DNA of 64,000 bases from Planotetraspora phitsanulokensis (lineage in GTDB: Bacteria > Actinomycetota > Actinomycetes > Streptosporangiales > Streptosporangiaceae), in contig NZ_BOOP01000011.1 in assembly GCF_016863295.1 (NCBI RefSeq), forward strand, positions 1-64,000. The letters are read 5' to 3'. The position numbers and the translations under genes are program-made. Below, one piece after another: positions 25,823 through 34,840 of this stretch. The notes beneath the pieces are model-generated. The model saw nothing but the letters and a program-made list of their open reading frames with translations, had not been told where the DNA came from and made no database searches. Every line of letters starts with the position of its first letter. Positions within the stretch are counted from its first letter, which is position 1.

Positions 25823-27307
25823 TCAGCGGGAGCGGGCCGGAATGAAATGCACGGCCCTGCCGGTGAACTCTCTGAGCTGAGCCCACGGCACGACGATGAG
25901 GATGTACGCGATCAAGCCGGCGCCGCCTGCGAGGACGAGCTCGAAGAAGGCGACGTCGCCTGCGAGCGGCCTGACGAGAAGGGCCACGGCGCCGGAGACG
26001 AGGCCCGCGACCGCCGGCCGTACGAGGTGGGGGAGAACCGGACGCAGGTCGACTTTTTCCCGCTGGAGGAAGTAGATCGCCAGCGGTAGCCCGACCAGCA
26101 CGGCGGCCGCCATCTGGCCGATCGCCGCGCCGCGGATGCCGTCCAGGTCCGTGCCGATGATGATCGCGGGTATCAGCGCGACGCCGTGCCCGAGGTTCAT
26201 CCACACGGTGGCCCTGGTCGCGCCTTGCGAGGTCAGGATGTCGAAGGCGAGCGCGGTGAGCATCCGCACCAGCATGACGACCGCCAGATAGCGCAGCACG
26301 GCGCCGGAGGCGTCCCACCTCTCGCCATAGAGGAACGACACAAGCGGGTGCGCCAGGGTCGCCATCAGAACCGCGATCGGCAGCACGACGGTGAAGAGCA
26401 TGGGGACCGCTCGCCGCACCCCGTTCGACAGCGACTCGTCACCGCGTTCCGCGAGCCGCGAGAAACCGGGAATGGAGACGAAGCGCACAGCGGTGCCGAC
26501 CAGGCCGGGCACCCAGCTGGACACGTTGAACGCCAGCAGGTAGAAACCCAGCAGAACGGTGCCGAGCCTGTCGCCGACGATGATGTAGCCCACGTTCAGC
26601 AGCACCGCCTCCAGGCCGGTGCCGGCGGCCGACGGGATCCCGAACTTCAGGAGCTTCACCGCGATCGCCCTGTCCAGGCCCAACCGGAAGGGCATCTTGG
26701 CCGCGAACAGCACGAACACGCCGGTGACCACGGCTCCCGCCACCTGACCCCAGGCGAAGCTGTACGGCCCCGCCCCCGATGCGGCGAGGGTGATGGCGAC
26801 CGCGGCGTTCACCACGAAGCCCGCCAGGAGCGACATGGTGAGCCGGTCCTGCTGGAACCGGCGCATCAACGCGGCGGTGCGCACCGCGGTGACGGCCTCG
26901 ACGAGGATCACCGCGGTGAGCAACTGGACCACCGGTGCGGCGTCCGCGTTGCCCGCCAGTTCGGCGAACGCGGGAGCCCCCAGCCAGAAGACGCCATAGA
27001 GCAGGACGGCCGAGATCAGCGCCATGAGCGACGCGGTCGGGGCCATGTCCTCGAGCTTGCCCCGCCACTGCACGGTCGCGGCCATGATGCCGATGTCCTT
27101 CACGGTCATCACGAACTGCGTCGCGGCGAGGGCGACCGCGTAGATGCCGAAGTCGGACGGAGCCAGCAGCCGGGCCAGGATGAGCCCCATCGCGAAGGAG
27201 GCGACCTTGGTCACCATCTGCCCGACGACACTCCACTTGAGCCCCCGGCCGGCCTGGCGACCGAGGGAACCTACGGGGCTTTCGGCTTCGTCCGACTCCT
27301 GGCTCAT
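25823..27307 (-). CDS. Polysaccharide flippase (Wzx-like, MOP superfamily)
   Basis: The 494-residue protein has 12-14 membrane helices and the usual N-terminal signature of oligosaccharide flippases, GLKWSVVGQMVTKVASFAMG and LARLLAPSDFGIYAVALAAT near residues 22-60. It should move a lipid-linked repeat unit to the outer face for the ligase/polymerase at 20337. The ATG at 27307 overlaps the stop of the upstream Cys-motif protein by 4 bp. The only flippase in the window, it is placed in the modified-sugar operon. Confidence 0.9.
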   Translation of the reverse strand: MSQESDEAESPVGSLGRQAGRGLKWSVVGQMVTKVASFAMGLILARLLAPSDFGIYAVALAATQFVMTVKDIGIMAATVQWRGKLEDMAPTASLMALISAVLLYGVFWLGAPAFAELAGNADAAPVVQLLTAVILVEAVTAVRTAALMRRFQQDRLTMSLLAGFVVNAAVAITLAASGAGPYSFAWGQVAGAVVTGVFVLFAAKMPFRLGLDRAIAVKLLKFGIPSAAGTGLEAVLLNVGYIIVGDRLGTVLLGFYLLAFNVSSWVPGLVGTAVRFVSIPGFSRLAERGDESLSNGVRRAVPMLFTVVLPIAVLMATLAHPLVSFLYGERWDASGAVLRYLAVVMLVRMLTALAFDILTSQGATRATVWMNLGHGVALIPAIIIGTDLDGIRGAAIGQMAAAVLVGLPLAIYFLQREKVDLRPVLPHLVRPAVAGLVSGAVALLVRPLAGDVAFFELVLAGGAGLIAYILIVVPWAQLREFTGRAVHFIPARSR

Positions 27308-28344
27308 ACCGGCTGTATCTCCTCGACTCGCTCGAGCCATATCTCCCGCCAAAACGGGATGAACTCGCGCGGACAGCTCATGTTGTAGACACCCGCGCAA
27401 ACAATATCGTCGAGGATGATGCAGGGAGTCTTCATCCGCAACATCCTTCCGGTCCGCTCGTCGATGCAGCGTTCCACCCGGGAGCGCACGGTCGCGGTGC
27501 GGCCGCAGTAGCGGGACATCTCCTCTTCGAAGCCCATGCCGCGGTTGAGGAGGTCGTCGTTCAACGTCTTGAGGATCTCCTCCTTGGACTTGATCCGTAC
27601 GACGTCGCCGGGCTGGAGCCCGAGCTCGGCGAAGGGCGTCTTGTCGCCCGCCTGCCCCTTGAGCCAGCCCCACCGCAGCCCGCCCCTGATCCACAGGGCT
27701 GGGGGGAGCTTCTTCTTGCTGAGCGTCTGGTATCGGTTGAACGCGCCCACGAGGAACGCGCGTGCCACCGACACGGCGCCCGCGTTGCCCGATCTGACGT
27801 CCATGACGTACTGCCGCATGTCCTTCAGCGGCAGCCGCCCGGGCGCCGCACGCAGCAGCTCCGTCGCCTGGCAGGAGTAGCGCTCCTCGCCGTCGGGGTC
27901 GGGTTCCTTCCTGGAGTTGATCTCGACGATGGGCAGCAGCGCACGAACCGCGGAGGTGTCCTTGGGCTCGGTCGGCCCGGTCGGCCCGGTCGGCTCGGTC
28001 GGGTCGACCCGCTTCAGCCAGGCTTCCTTCCAGAACATGGAGCAGGCCGTCTGGCATCCGCCGTGGGCGGATCCGTCGCAGCGGGCCCCCGTGAGGTGCA
28101 CCGCGTTGTGCATGCGCCGCATGCCGCCGCGCGTGATCGTGTCGCACAACTTGTGCGCGACCTTGTGGACCGTGAGGCGCTGCCCGCAGTAGCGCAGCAT
28201 CTCCGGCATGAAGGGCAGGTTCTCGTACTCGCCCTTCTCGTCCAGCGTGGCCAGGATCTCGGCCTCGCCGAGGACCTCCACCATCTCGCCGACGCGGAGG
28301 TTGAGCGCCGCTCCCTGGGGAGCGGCGGTCTCTAATTGGGTCAT
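27304..28344 (-). CDS. Duplicated Cys-motif protein of unknown function
   Basis: This 346-residue soluble protein has two copies of one domain, at about residues 15-115 and 240-345. Both contain a basic/acidic turn followed by EEIL or AEILATLDE, a RYCG motif (MLRYCGQRLTV and MSRYCGRTATV), and four further Cys residues. Each ends with a shared motif, FWKEAWLKRV or FWREIWLERV. The copies are joined by a Pro/Thr/Gly linker (repeated PTGPTEP, encoded by a 9-bp imperfect repeat near 27965-28010) and a helical middle part. The Cys pattern suggests metal or cluster binding, which is an inference. Starts and stops overlap or nearly touch both neighbours. I know related single domains from sugar clusters, but no function. 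Confidence 0.82.
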   Translation of the reverse strand: MTQLETAAPQGAALNLRVGEMVEVLGEAEILATLDEKGEYENLPFMPEMLRYCGQRLTVHKVAHKLCDTITRGGMRRMHNAVHLTGARCDGSAHGGCQTACSMFWKEAWLKRVDPTEPTGPTGPTEPKDTSAVRALLPIVEINSRKEPDPDGEERYSCQATELLRAAPGRLPLKDMRQYVMDVRSGNAGAVSVARAFLVGAFNRYQTLSKKKLPPALWIRGGLRWGWLKGQAGDKTPFAELGLQPGDVVRIKSKEEILKTLNDDLLNRGMGFEEEMSRYCGRTATVRSRVERCIDERTGRMLRMKTPCIILDDIVCAGVYNMSCPREFIPFWREIWLERVEEIQPV

Positions 28345-28348
28345 TCCC

Positions 28349-29623
28349 TTACTCCTTGAGCAATCCGGCATCGTGAAGGGCCGCAGCCGCCTCCGCCACC
28401 AGGGGGAACGGAAGGCCGGAACGTTCCGCCACGTCCAGCAGATCGTGGTCCCCGTCGGAGAGGTTGAGGACCCACAACATCGCCATCTGGGCCTGCTGCG
28501 TGTCGCTGCGGCCGCCCAGTGAGCCGTACAACCCACGCCTGCCCAGTTGCGGTTCACCGTAGGGACTGAGGTTGGTGTACCGGCGGTTGGCCTCGAGCAC
28601 CCGGAGCACCTCCCAGCAGGTCTCAAGGGTGTCCGTCATCGCCTCGGGTGAGACGAAATCTGGATTGTCCCCCGAGGTGTGGTATTCGGGATAGCCCGCG
28701 TACGGCGTCCGCGTCAGCGATCCCACGCCCAGGTTGAAGCCCGGGGAGCAGAACTGCCGCTCGTCGTAGCCGTACGGGGAGAAGTCGATGACCGTGTGCT
28801 CCCTGCCGGAGGTGCGCAGGACCTGTTCCACGGCCCGGTCGATCTCGGCGTCGCCCCGCCTGCTGCGCTTGTAGGTGAGGGCGCCGCTGTCGCCGGCGCA
28901 GGCGAGCACGAGCCCCGCCCGGACACGGTCGACGCGGTGGCGGTTGAGCGCCAGCCAGGTGATCGCACCGATCGTGCCCGGCATGAACAGGAAACGGTAG
29001 GTGAAGTGCGGCCGGTTCTCGGCCAGCCGCGCGGCGAGCCGGGTGGCGACCGCGATGCCGGCGAGGTTGTCGTTGGCCAGCGACGGATGACACACATGGC
29101 ACGAGATCAGCACCTCGTCGGCGACCTCGCCCTCGACGACGTGCTCGCCGTAGGTCAGGTGCCCGTCGGCGAGCGTGGAGTCGATGAGCACCTCGTACTG
29201 CCCGCCGGGCAGCGCGGCCAGCGTGTTCTCACGCAGGCAGAAGCCCCAGGTCTCCCGGTAGTAGCTGGTCCGGTAGGGGACCAGGTCGGGCTGGGCGGGC
29301 AGCGTGTGGAGATGGCCGCGGAGCTCGTCGAGGCTCATCGTGGCCGACACCGGGACGCTGTACCCCACCACGTGCAGGTTGGACTCGGCGAAGTCGATCA
29401 CCTTCGCGCCGGAGGGGTCCTTGACGTAAGCGTCGCGGATGTTCCACTCCTTGGGCACGGTCCAGTCGAGGACCTCCGTCCCCGTCGGCACCTCGTGAAC
29501 CTGGAGGGGGATGGTCTCCCCCACGATCTCCAGGGTTCGCCGGACGCCGTCGCCGGTGATGCTGCGGCACAGTGGATACAGCCGCTCCACCAGCGCGTGC
29601 ATCTCGTCGCCGACGGTGGTCAC
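28349..29623 (-). CDS. DUF4910 aminopeptidase-like protein with C-terminal winged helix
   Basis: The 424-residue protein matches the DUF4910/DUF2172 family, which has an M28-like zinc peptidase fold and a C-terminal HTH_47 domain. Likely metal ligands are in [18 protein letters not shown] near residue 173, in [10 protein letters not shown] near residue 289 and in [13 protein letters not shown] near residue 311. The last 70 residues ([20 protein letters not shown]) fit the winged helix. Genes of this family often sit in sugar-modification clusters and their substrate is not established; amide-bond cleavage or formation on an amino-sugar acyl group is a reasonable hypothesis. GTG 29623 overlaps the epimerase stop (GTGA). 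Confidence 0.85.
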   Translation of the reverse strand: MTTVGDEMHALVERLYPLCRSITGDGVRRTLEIVGETIPLQVHEVPTGTEVLDWTVPKEWNIRDAYVKDPSGAKVIDFAESNLHVVGYSVPVSATMSLDELRGHLHTLPAQPDLVPYRTSYYRETWGFCLRENTLAALPGGQYEVLIDSTLADGHLTYGEHVVEGEVADEVLISCHVCHPSLANDNLAGIAVATRLAARLAENRPHFTYRFLFMPGTIGAITWLALNRHRVDRVRAGLVLACAGDSGALTYKRSRRGDAEIDRAVEQVLRTSGREHTVIDFSPYGYDERQFCSPGFNLGVGSLTRTPYAGYPEYHTSGDNPDFVSPEAMTDTLETCWEVLRVLEANRRYTNLSPYGEPQLGRRGLYGSLGGRSDTQQAQMAMLWVLNLSDGDHDLLDVAERSGLPFPLVAEAAAALHDAGLLKE

Positions 29624-30651
29624 CGCGCGTCCGCGGGCCGCAGGTCCTCGCCGATCGTGCCCGCCTCCTGACGGTCCGACAGCCGGGCGAGCCGGGTGAA
29701 CCGGCGGTCGAAGTGCTCCTTCTCGAGGCCGAAGCGTCGGTAGGCGTCGACCAGTTCGACCGCACCCGCCTTGACCGTCCAGCGCGCCTGGAAGCCGGGC
29801 AGCGCCGCCCGCACGCGGGCGAAGTCCACCCGGTAGGAGCGGGGGTCCGCGCCGGCCTCGCCGGTGATGACGAGTTCGGAACCCGGCACCGCCTCGACGA
29901 CCTCGGAGGCGATCTCCGCCACCGTGACGTTGTTCTGCTCGGTGCCGACATTGAACGCCTTGTTGTGCACGGCCTCACGCGGTGCGACCAGCGCCTGCGC
30001 GAACGCGTCCGCGATGTCCCTGGCGTGCACGAGCGGCCGCCACGGAGTGCCGTCCGACAACACGCGCACCTGACCCGTGAGGACGGCGTGCCCGATGAGG
30101 TTGTTCAGCACGATGTCCGCGCGGAGCCGCGGCGAGAACCCGAACGCGGTGGCGTTGCGCAGGTAGACCGGGGTGAAGTCGTCGTCCGCGAGTTCACCGA
30201 CCTCGTCCTCCACCCGCACCTTCGACTCGGCGTACGGTGTGACCGGCCGCAGCGGGGCGTCCTCGTCGACCAGCTCGTCGCCGCCGGAGGCGCCGTAGAC
30301 CGAGCAGGTGGACGCGTAGAGGAAGCGGCGGACGCCCGCGTCGCGGGCCAGCCGTGCCAGCCGTACCGACGCGTGGTGGTTGATGTCGTAGGTGAGCTCG
30401 GGCGCCAGCGATCCCAGCGGGTCGTTGGACAGCGCGGCGAGATGCACGACGGCGTCCACCCCGGCCAGGGTCTCCGGGGTCACGTCGCGCAGGTCGACCG
30501 CGTGGCCGGCTGGGTCGTCGGGCACGGGACCCAGAACGCAGTCGGCGAACAGTCCGGAATCCAGGCCGACCACTTCGTGGCCCGCCTCAGCGAGCACCGG
30601 GGCCATCACACTGCCCAGGTAGCCCTGGTGTCCGGTCAACAGCACGCGCAT
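29620..30651 (-). CDS. NAD-dependent epimerase/dehydratase
   Basis: This 343-residue extended SDR has [22 protein letters not shown] at the N-terminus, [16 protein letters not shown] near residue 68, and the catalytic set in [13 protein letters not shown] and [11 protein letters not shown] (Ser, Tyr, Lys all present). [19 protein letters not shown] and the [10 protein letters not shown] strand are typical of enzymes acting on branched or 4-keto sugars. ATG 30651 is placed by GGAGGTTG; the open frame continues 24 codons upstream without similarity. It lies 5 bp after the PIG-L stop and overlaps the DUF4910 gene. Confidence 0.88.
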   Translation of the reverse strand: MRVLLTGHQGYLGSVMAPVLAEAGHEVVGLDSGLFADCVLGPVPDDPAGHAVDLRDVTPETLAGVDAVVHLAALSNDPLGSLAPELTYDINHHASVRLARLARDAGVRRFLYASTCSVYGASGGDELVDEDAPLRPVTPYAESKVRVEDEVGELADDDFTPVYLRNATAFGFSPRLRADIVLNNLIGHAVLTGQVRVLSDGTPWRPLVHARDIADAFAQALVAPREAVHNKAFNVGTEQNNVTVAEIASEVVEAVPGSELVITGEAGADPRSYRVDFARVRAALPGFQARWTVKAGAVELVDAYRRFGLEKEHFDRRFTRLARLSDRQEAGTIGEDLRPADAR

Positions 30652-30656
30652 CCGGG

Positions 30657-31307
30657 TCAACCTCCTGCCAGATCGAGAGTCAGCTTGTTCACGTAGAACG
30701 CCTCGGCGTAGCGCGCGTGGCATTCGATCCCGCGGATGCGGGCAAGCCCAAGGAACGCCTCACGGTCGTACCAGGGACGGTGTCGTTGCGACGCGTAATG
30801 CTCGTGGAGCAGCGCCACCTTCTTCTCTGCGACCTCGGGCTCCAGCGGCTGGTACACCGAGGGCCGCCCGAGGTCGCCGTCCCACTTGGCGATCTCGTAG
30901 CCGAGCGCCAGATGGTCGCGGAACGCCGTGGGGATGAGCTTGGCGAGCCCACGGTGATCCTGGTGCGCGTCCCCGGTCCAGGGCCCGATCACCAGGTCGG
31001 GGTCGGTCTCCGCACGCAGTTCCTCGACCGCGGCCTTGGCCTCGTCCCAGTGCGCGGGCAACCGGCCGTCGGGCATCTTGAGCACCGTGACCCGCAGGTC
31101 CGCGCCGGGGCAGAAGGCGGCCAGGGCGGCACGCTCCTCGTCCTCGCGCTCGGTGCCTCCGCCGGAGAGCACCAGCGCGTCAACCCGGATCCCGGGCCGC
31201 GCGGAGCAGATGGTCAGCAGGGTCCCGCCGGCGCCGATGGGGAGATCGTCGCAGTGAGCGGCGAGCGCCGCCACCCGCTCCAGTCTCGAGGAACGCAGAC
31301 CGATCAT
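30657..31307 (-). CDS. PIG-L family deacetylase
   Basis: PIG-L/LmbE proteins remove an acetyl group from N-acetylglucosamine-type sugars with zinc. The 216-residue protein shows a variant of the first motif, [16 protein letters not shown] (usual AHPDD), near residue 14. The second metal motif [12 protein letters not shown] is near residue 110. ATG 31307 is nested in the stop of the nucleotidyltransferase gene (ATGA). Its place between nucleotidyltransferase and epimerase suggests deacetylation of a nucleotide-linked amino sugar. Confidence 0.87.
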   Translation of the reverse strand: MIGLRSSRLERVAALAAHCDDLPIGAGGTLLTICSARPGIRVDALVLSGGGTEREDEERAALAAFCPGADLRVTVLKMPDGRLPAHWDEAKAAVEELRAETDPDLVIGPWTGDAHQDHRGLAKLIPTAFRDHLALGYEIAKWDGDLGRPSVYQPLEPEVAEKKVALLHEHYASQRHRPWYDREAFLGLARIRGIECHARYAEAFYVNKLTLDLAGG

Positions 31308-32083
31308 GCGTCCCGCTCCCACAGCGCCCACGGGTGTTCACCGCGCGAATAGGCCTCGTCCAGTGCCACCCGCTCCTTGACCGTATCGGTAGGCCGCCAA
31401 TATCCACGGTAGGGATAGGCGAGCATGCGCCCCTGCTTGGCCAGCCCGACGCAGCCGTCCCCTACCAGGTCACCATTCTCCGGGATGTGGTCGAAGACGT
31501 CCTGACGGAGGACGAAATAGCCACCGTTGACCCACAGGGGCATCTTGCTGACCGGCGTGACGTCGGTGACCGACCAGCCGTCCTCGACCTCGATGCAGTG
31601 GAAGGTCTCCGCCGGAGGGACGACCATCATGGACGCCCCGGCGTCCGAAGCTGCGAACCTGTCGATGATCTCGGGAAGCGGCGCGTCCGTGAGCACGTCG
31701 GCGTAGTTGGCCAGGAACATCTCCTCGCCGTCGAGATGCTCACGCACACGGCGCAGCCGCTCACCGATCGGTGAGTCGATGCCCGTCTGCACGAACGAGA
31801 TCGACCAGTCGGAGATGTCCGTCGACAACAACTCGACCTGGCCGCCGCGCAGGACGAAGTCGTTGGACGTCGTCTCCTGGTAGTTGAGGAAGAAGTCCTT
31901 GATGTGGTGCGCGCCGTATCCCAGGCAGAGAATGAACTCCGTGTGCCCGAAGTGCGCGTAGTAGCGCATCACATGCCAGATGAGCGGTCGCGGACCAACG
32001 AGTTGCATCGGCTTCGGCACGTCGCCGGGCGTGCCGCTGCGCATCCGCGTTCCGTACCCGCCGCAGAAGAGGACGACCTTCAC
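31304..32083 (-). CDS. Sugar-1-phosphate nucleotidyltransferase (glucose-1-phosphate cytidylyltransferase-like)
   Basis: This enzyme would activate a sugar phosphate with CTP or a related NTP. The 259-residue protein begins VKVVLFCGGYGTRMR, has PKPMQLVGPRPLIWHVMRYY near residue 26, and FLANYADVLTDAPL near residue 123. WVNGGYFVLRQDVFDHI is near residue 185, and WRPTDTVKERVALDEAY lies at the end. This layout is that of RfbF, the CDP-glucose branch, rather than RmlA, although the nucleotide is not proven. GTG 32083 follows GGAGATCTC. It is second in the operon, overlapping both neighbours by 4 bp. Confidence 0.85.
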   Translation of the reverse strand: MKVVLFCGGYGTRMRSGTPGDVPKPMQLVGPRPLIWHVMRYYAHFGHTEFILCLGYGAHHIKDFFLNYQETTSNDFVLRGGQVELLSTDISDWSISFVQTGIDSPIGERLRRVREHLDGEEMFLANYADVLTDAPLPEIIDRFAASDAGASMMVVPPAETFHCIEVEDGWSVTDVTPVSKMPLWVNGGYFVLRQDVFDHIPENGDLVGDGCVGLAKQGRMLAYPYRGYWRPTDTVKERVALDEAYSRGEHPWALWERDA

Positions 32084-33303
32084 GAGATCTCCAACCTGGG
32101 GATGGGGAAGACCAGCCGGCCTCCCCAGTCGTGCACATACGAGAGTTGCTGGGAAATCTCCTCGCGGAGGTTCCACGGGAGGACCAGGACGTAGTCCGGA
32201 CGGTCTTCCGCGATCCGCTCAGGGGCCAGGATCGGAATCCTGGTGCCCGGTGTGAACCTGCCGTGCTTGTAGGGATTGCGGTCCACCGTGTAGGTCAGCA
32301 GGTCGGCCCGGACGCCGCAGTGGTTCAGCAGCGTGTTGCCCTTGCCCGGTGCGCCGTAGCCGACGACCGTCTTGCCCTGCTCGGCCGCCTCGATCAGGAA
32401 GGCCAGTAGGTCGCGCCGCACCTTGGCCACCCGCGCGGCGAACTCGGCGTACCCGGACAGCTCATGCAGCCCGGCGGCCTTCTCCCTGGCCAGTACGTCG
32501 GACACTCGCGAGCTTGGTTCTCCGGCCGCCTCCGCGGGCCGCGCCCACAGGCGGATCGAGCCTCCGTGCGTCGGCACCAGTTCGACGTCCACGAGCGACA
32601 GGCCCCCGCTCGCGAGCGCCCGCTGGGCGGAGGCGACCGTGTAGTACTGGAAGTGCTCGTGGTAGATGGTGTCGTACTGGTTGAGCTCCACCAGGGTGAG
32701 CAGGTGCTGCACCTCGATGGAGACCCATCCGTCGTCGGCGACGAGCGCGCGCAGCCCTTGGGTGAACCCGATGACGTCGGGGATGTGTGCGTACACGTTG
32801 TTCGCCACGACGAGGTCCGCGGGACCGTGCTCCTCGCGTACGGCGGCGCCCGTCTCCGGGCCGAGGAAGGCCGTGAGCGTGGGCACCCCCTTCCCCCTCG
32901 CGGCCTCTCCGACGTTCGCCGACGGCTCCACCCCGAGGCACCGGATGCCCTGTGCCACCACGTGCTGCAGCAGGTAGCCGTCGTTGCTGGCCACCTCCAC
33001 GACGAACGACTCCTCCGACAGGCCCAGCCGTTCGACCGCGCCCGTCACGAACGTCCGCGCGTGCTCCACCCACGAGTTGGAGTAGGAGGAGAAGTAGGCG
33101 TACTCGGTGAACGTGTCCTCTGGCGTGATCAGCGGCGGAATCTGGGCCAGCCAGCACTCCGTGCACACCCGCAGGTGCAGCGGATAGGTGGCCTCAGGCT
33201 CGTCGAGCTGTTCGGCCGTCAGGAACCGCTCACACGGAGGCGTCGCCCCCAGGTCGACGATGCTCGCCAGGCTCGCCGAGCCGCACAACCGGCACGTTGT
33301 CAT
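32080..33303 (-). CDS. SAM-dependent sugar C-methyltransferase
   Basis: The 407-residue protein has the three-part plan of NDP-hexose C-methyltransferases. An N-terminal zinc part has CRLCGS near residue 4 and CTECWLAQIPPL near residue 47. A central SAM domain shows VVEVASNDGYLLQHVVAQG near residue 103 and VVANNVYAHIPDVIGFTQG near residue 162. A C-terminal domain contains YGAPGKGNTLLNHCGV near residue 330. It would put a methyl branch on C3 or C2 of a keto sugar. It is the first gene of the reverse operon. ATG 33303 has a GGGAG ribosome site, and the promoter must lie in 33304-33425. Confidence 0.87.
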   Translation of the reverse strand: MTTCRLCGSASLASIVDLGATPPCERFLTAEQLDEPEATYPLHLRVCTECWLAQIPPLITPEDTFTEYAYFSSYSNSWVEHARTFVTGAVERLGLSEESFVVEVASNDGYLLQHVVAQGIRCLGVEPSANVGEAARGKGVPTLTAFLGPETGAAVREEHGPADLVVANNVYAHIPDVIGFTQGLRALVADDGWVSIEVQHLLTLVELNQYDTIYHEHFQYYTVASAQRALASGGLSLVDVELVPTHGGSIRLWARPAEAAGEPSSRVSDVLAREKAAGLHELSGYAEFAARVAKVRRDLLAFLIEAAEQGKTVVGYGAPGKGNTLLNHCGVRADLLTYTVDRNPYKHGRFTPGTRIPILAPERIAEDRPDYVLVLPWNLREEISQQLSYVHDWGGRLVFPIPRLEIS

Positions 33304-33425
33304 CAATACGCTCCCTCGCCACTCACTTGCCGTCGAAAGACGTGCGGGAGCGACCATCGGTTGTCATGAAACGAAATGGCTTCCATCACCAGGTCAGAAA
33401 TATCTCACTGTGTCATGCTTCGCCC

Positions 33426-34016
33426 ATGGATCGCCTGAGCATAGATGGCGCATGGTGCCACACGCCCCGTATACACACCGATCATCGTGGCGCGTTCCTT
33501 GAATCTTTCAAGGCCGCCGAGGTAGAGGAGGCCGTGGGACACCGGCTCAACCTCGCACAGGTCAACTGCTCGGTCTCCGCGAAGGGCGTGCTGAGGGGTG
33601 TGCACTTCGCGGACGTGCCCCCCGGCCAGGCCAAATACGTGACATGCGTCTCCGGGAGCATCCTCGACGTGGTCGTGGACGTGCGGGTCGGCTCACCGAC
33701 GTTCGGCGCATGGGAGGCCGTCACCCTCGACGACGAGTCGCGGCGGGCGCTCTACATAGCCGAAGGGCTGGGCCACGCCTTCCTGACCTTGAGCGAGCAG
33801 GCCACGGTCGTCTACCTGTGCTCGGAGCCGTACGCCCCCGGACGGGAGCACGGGGTGAACCCGCTCGACACCGGCCTCGGAATCGAGTGGCCCGCCGACA
33901 TCGAGCCGATCCTGTCCGACAAGGACGCGCAGGCGCCCTCGCTGAAGGAGGCGCTGGATTCCGGGCTCCTGCCCGACTACGAGACCTGCGTGGCCTTCTA
34001 CGAGAAGCTCAAATAG
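33426..34016 (+). CDS. rmlC: dTDP-4-dehydrorhamnose 3,5-epimerase (second copy)
   Basis: The 196-residue cupin has GAWCHTPRIHTDHRGAFLESF at the N-terminus. The active-site His is in KGVLRGVHFADVPPGQAKYV near residue 57, followed by EGLGHAFLTLSEQATVVYL and YAPGREHGVNPLDTGLGIEWP. It catalyses epimerisation at C3 and C5 on the way to dTDP-L-rhamnose. ATG 33426 begins the RmlC similarity. It is divergent from the methyltransferase (122-bp control region) and convergent with rmlD, overlapping that gene by 19 bp. It is closer to standard actinomycete RmlC than the copy at 17882. Confidence 0.9.
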   Translation: MDRLSIDGAWCHTPRIHTDHRGAFLESFKAAEVEEAVGHRLNLAQVNCSVSAKGVLRGVHFADVPPGQAKYVTCVSGSILDVVVDVRVGSPTFGAWEAVTLDDESRRALYIAEGLGHAFLTLSEQATVVYLCSEPYAPGREHGVNPLDTGLGIEWPADIEPILSDKDAQAPSLKEALDSGLLPDYETCVAFYEKLK

Positions 34017-34837
34017 GGCCAGGCGTCCCGCAGCGCCTCCTTCCAGTCCCGCATGGGGGCGAGCCCCGCTTCGCTCCAGCGGCCGTGCGCGAGCACGCTG
34101 TAGGCCGGCCGGGGGGCGGGGCGCGCGTACGCGTCGGCCGTCGTCGGGAGCACCCGCTCGGGATCTGCGCCCAGGAGCGTGAAGATCTCGCGGGCGAAGC
34201 CGTGCCAGCTCGTCCGTCCTGAGCAGGTGCCGTGGTAGACCCCGCCGGGAATCGGGGAGCGTCCGAGCGCGACGAGCTGGGCCGCCAGATCCCGGGTCGA
34301 GGTGGGCTGCCCCTCCTGGTCGGTCACCACCGACACCGTCTCCCGCTCAGCGGCGAGCCGCATCATGGTCTTCACGAAGTTGGGGCCGTGGGCGCCGTAC
34401 AGCCACGCCGTGCGTACGACGACGTGACCGTGCTCGAGAGCGGCGACCTCGCCGGCCAGCTTCGTCCGCCCATAGGCGTTCACCGGGCTGACGGGATCGT
34501 TCTCTCCGTACGGCTCACGCCGTGTGCCGTCGAAGACATAGTCGGTGGAGACCTGGATCAGCCGTGCGCCGCCGTCGGCGCAGGCGCGGGCGAGGCCTCG
34601 GACGGCGTGGCCGTTGACGGCCATCGCCTCCTCCTCGTGCGTCTCCGCGTCGTCGACGGCGGTCCAGGCCGCGCAGTTGACCACGACGTCCGGCTTCAGC
34701 TCCCGGACGGCATCGGCCACGGCCGCGTCGTCTCGCACGTCGAGTTCCCGGCCGAACCCGGTGACCTCATCGCCGGCGAGCGTCTCCAGCAGGTCGGCGC
34801 CCAGCATGCCCCGGGCGCCGGTGACCATCCATCGCAC
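33998..34837 (-). CDS. rmlD: dTDP-4-dehydrorhamnose reductase
   Basis: RmlD reduces the 4-keto group to make dTDP-L-rhamnose. The 279-residue protein has WMVTGARGMLGADLLETLAG at the start. VVVNCAAWTAVDDAETHEEE is near residue 50, with QVSTDYVFDGTRREPYGEND near residue 93 and NAYGRTKLAGE near residue 118 (Thr, Tyr and Lys of the catalytic set). VRTAWLYGAHGPNFVKTMM follows. It lies 3 bp after rmlB, so rmlBD is one unit. Its end overlaps rmlC on the other strand. Confidence 0.93.
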   Translation of the reverse strand: MRWMVTGARGMLGADLLETLAGDEVTGFGRELDVRDDAAVADAVRELKPDVVVNCAAWTAVDDAETHEEEAMAVNGHAVRGLARACADGGARLIQVSTDYVFDGTRREPYGENDPVSPVNAYGRTKLAGEVAALEHGHVVVRTAWLYGAHGPNFVKTMMRLAAERETVSVVTDQEGQPTSTRDLAAQLVALGRSPIPGGVYHGTCSGRTSWHGFAREIFTLLGADPERVLPTTADAYARPAPRPAYSVLAHGRWSEAGLAPMRDWKEALRDAWPYLSFS

Positions 34838-34840
34838 CGC

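Noticed and set aside
25812-26318. Upstream extension of the reverse GT2 frame at 24918
   Set aside because: It runs antisense-like through the flippase gene in another frame and lacks protein composition. GTG 25811 has a ribosome site.
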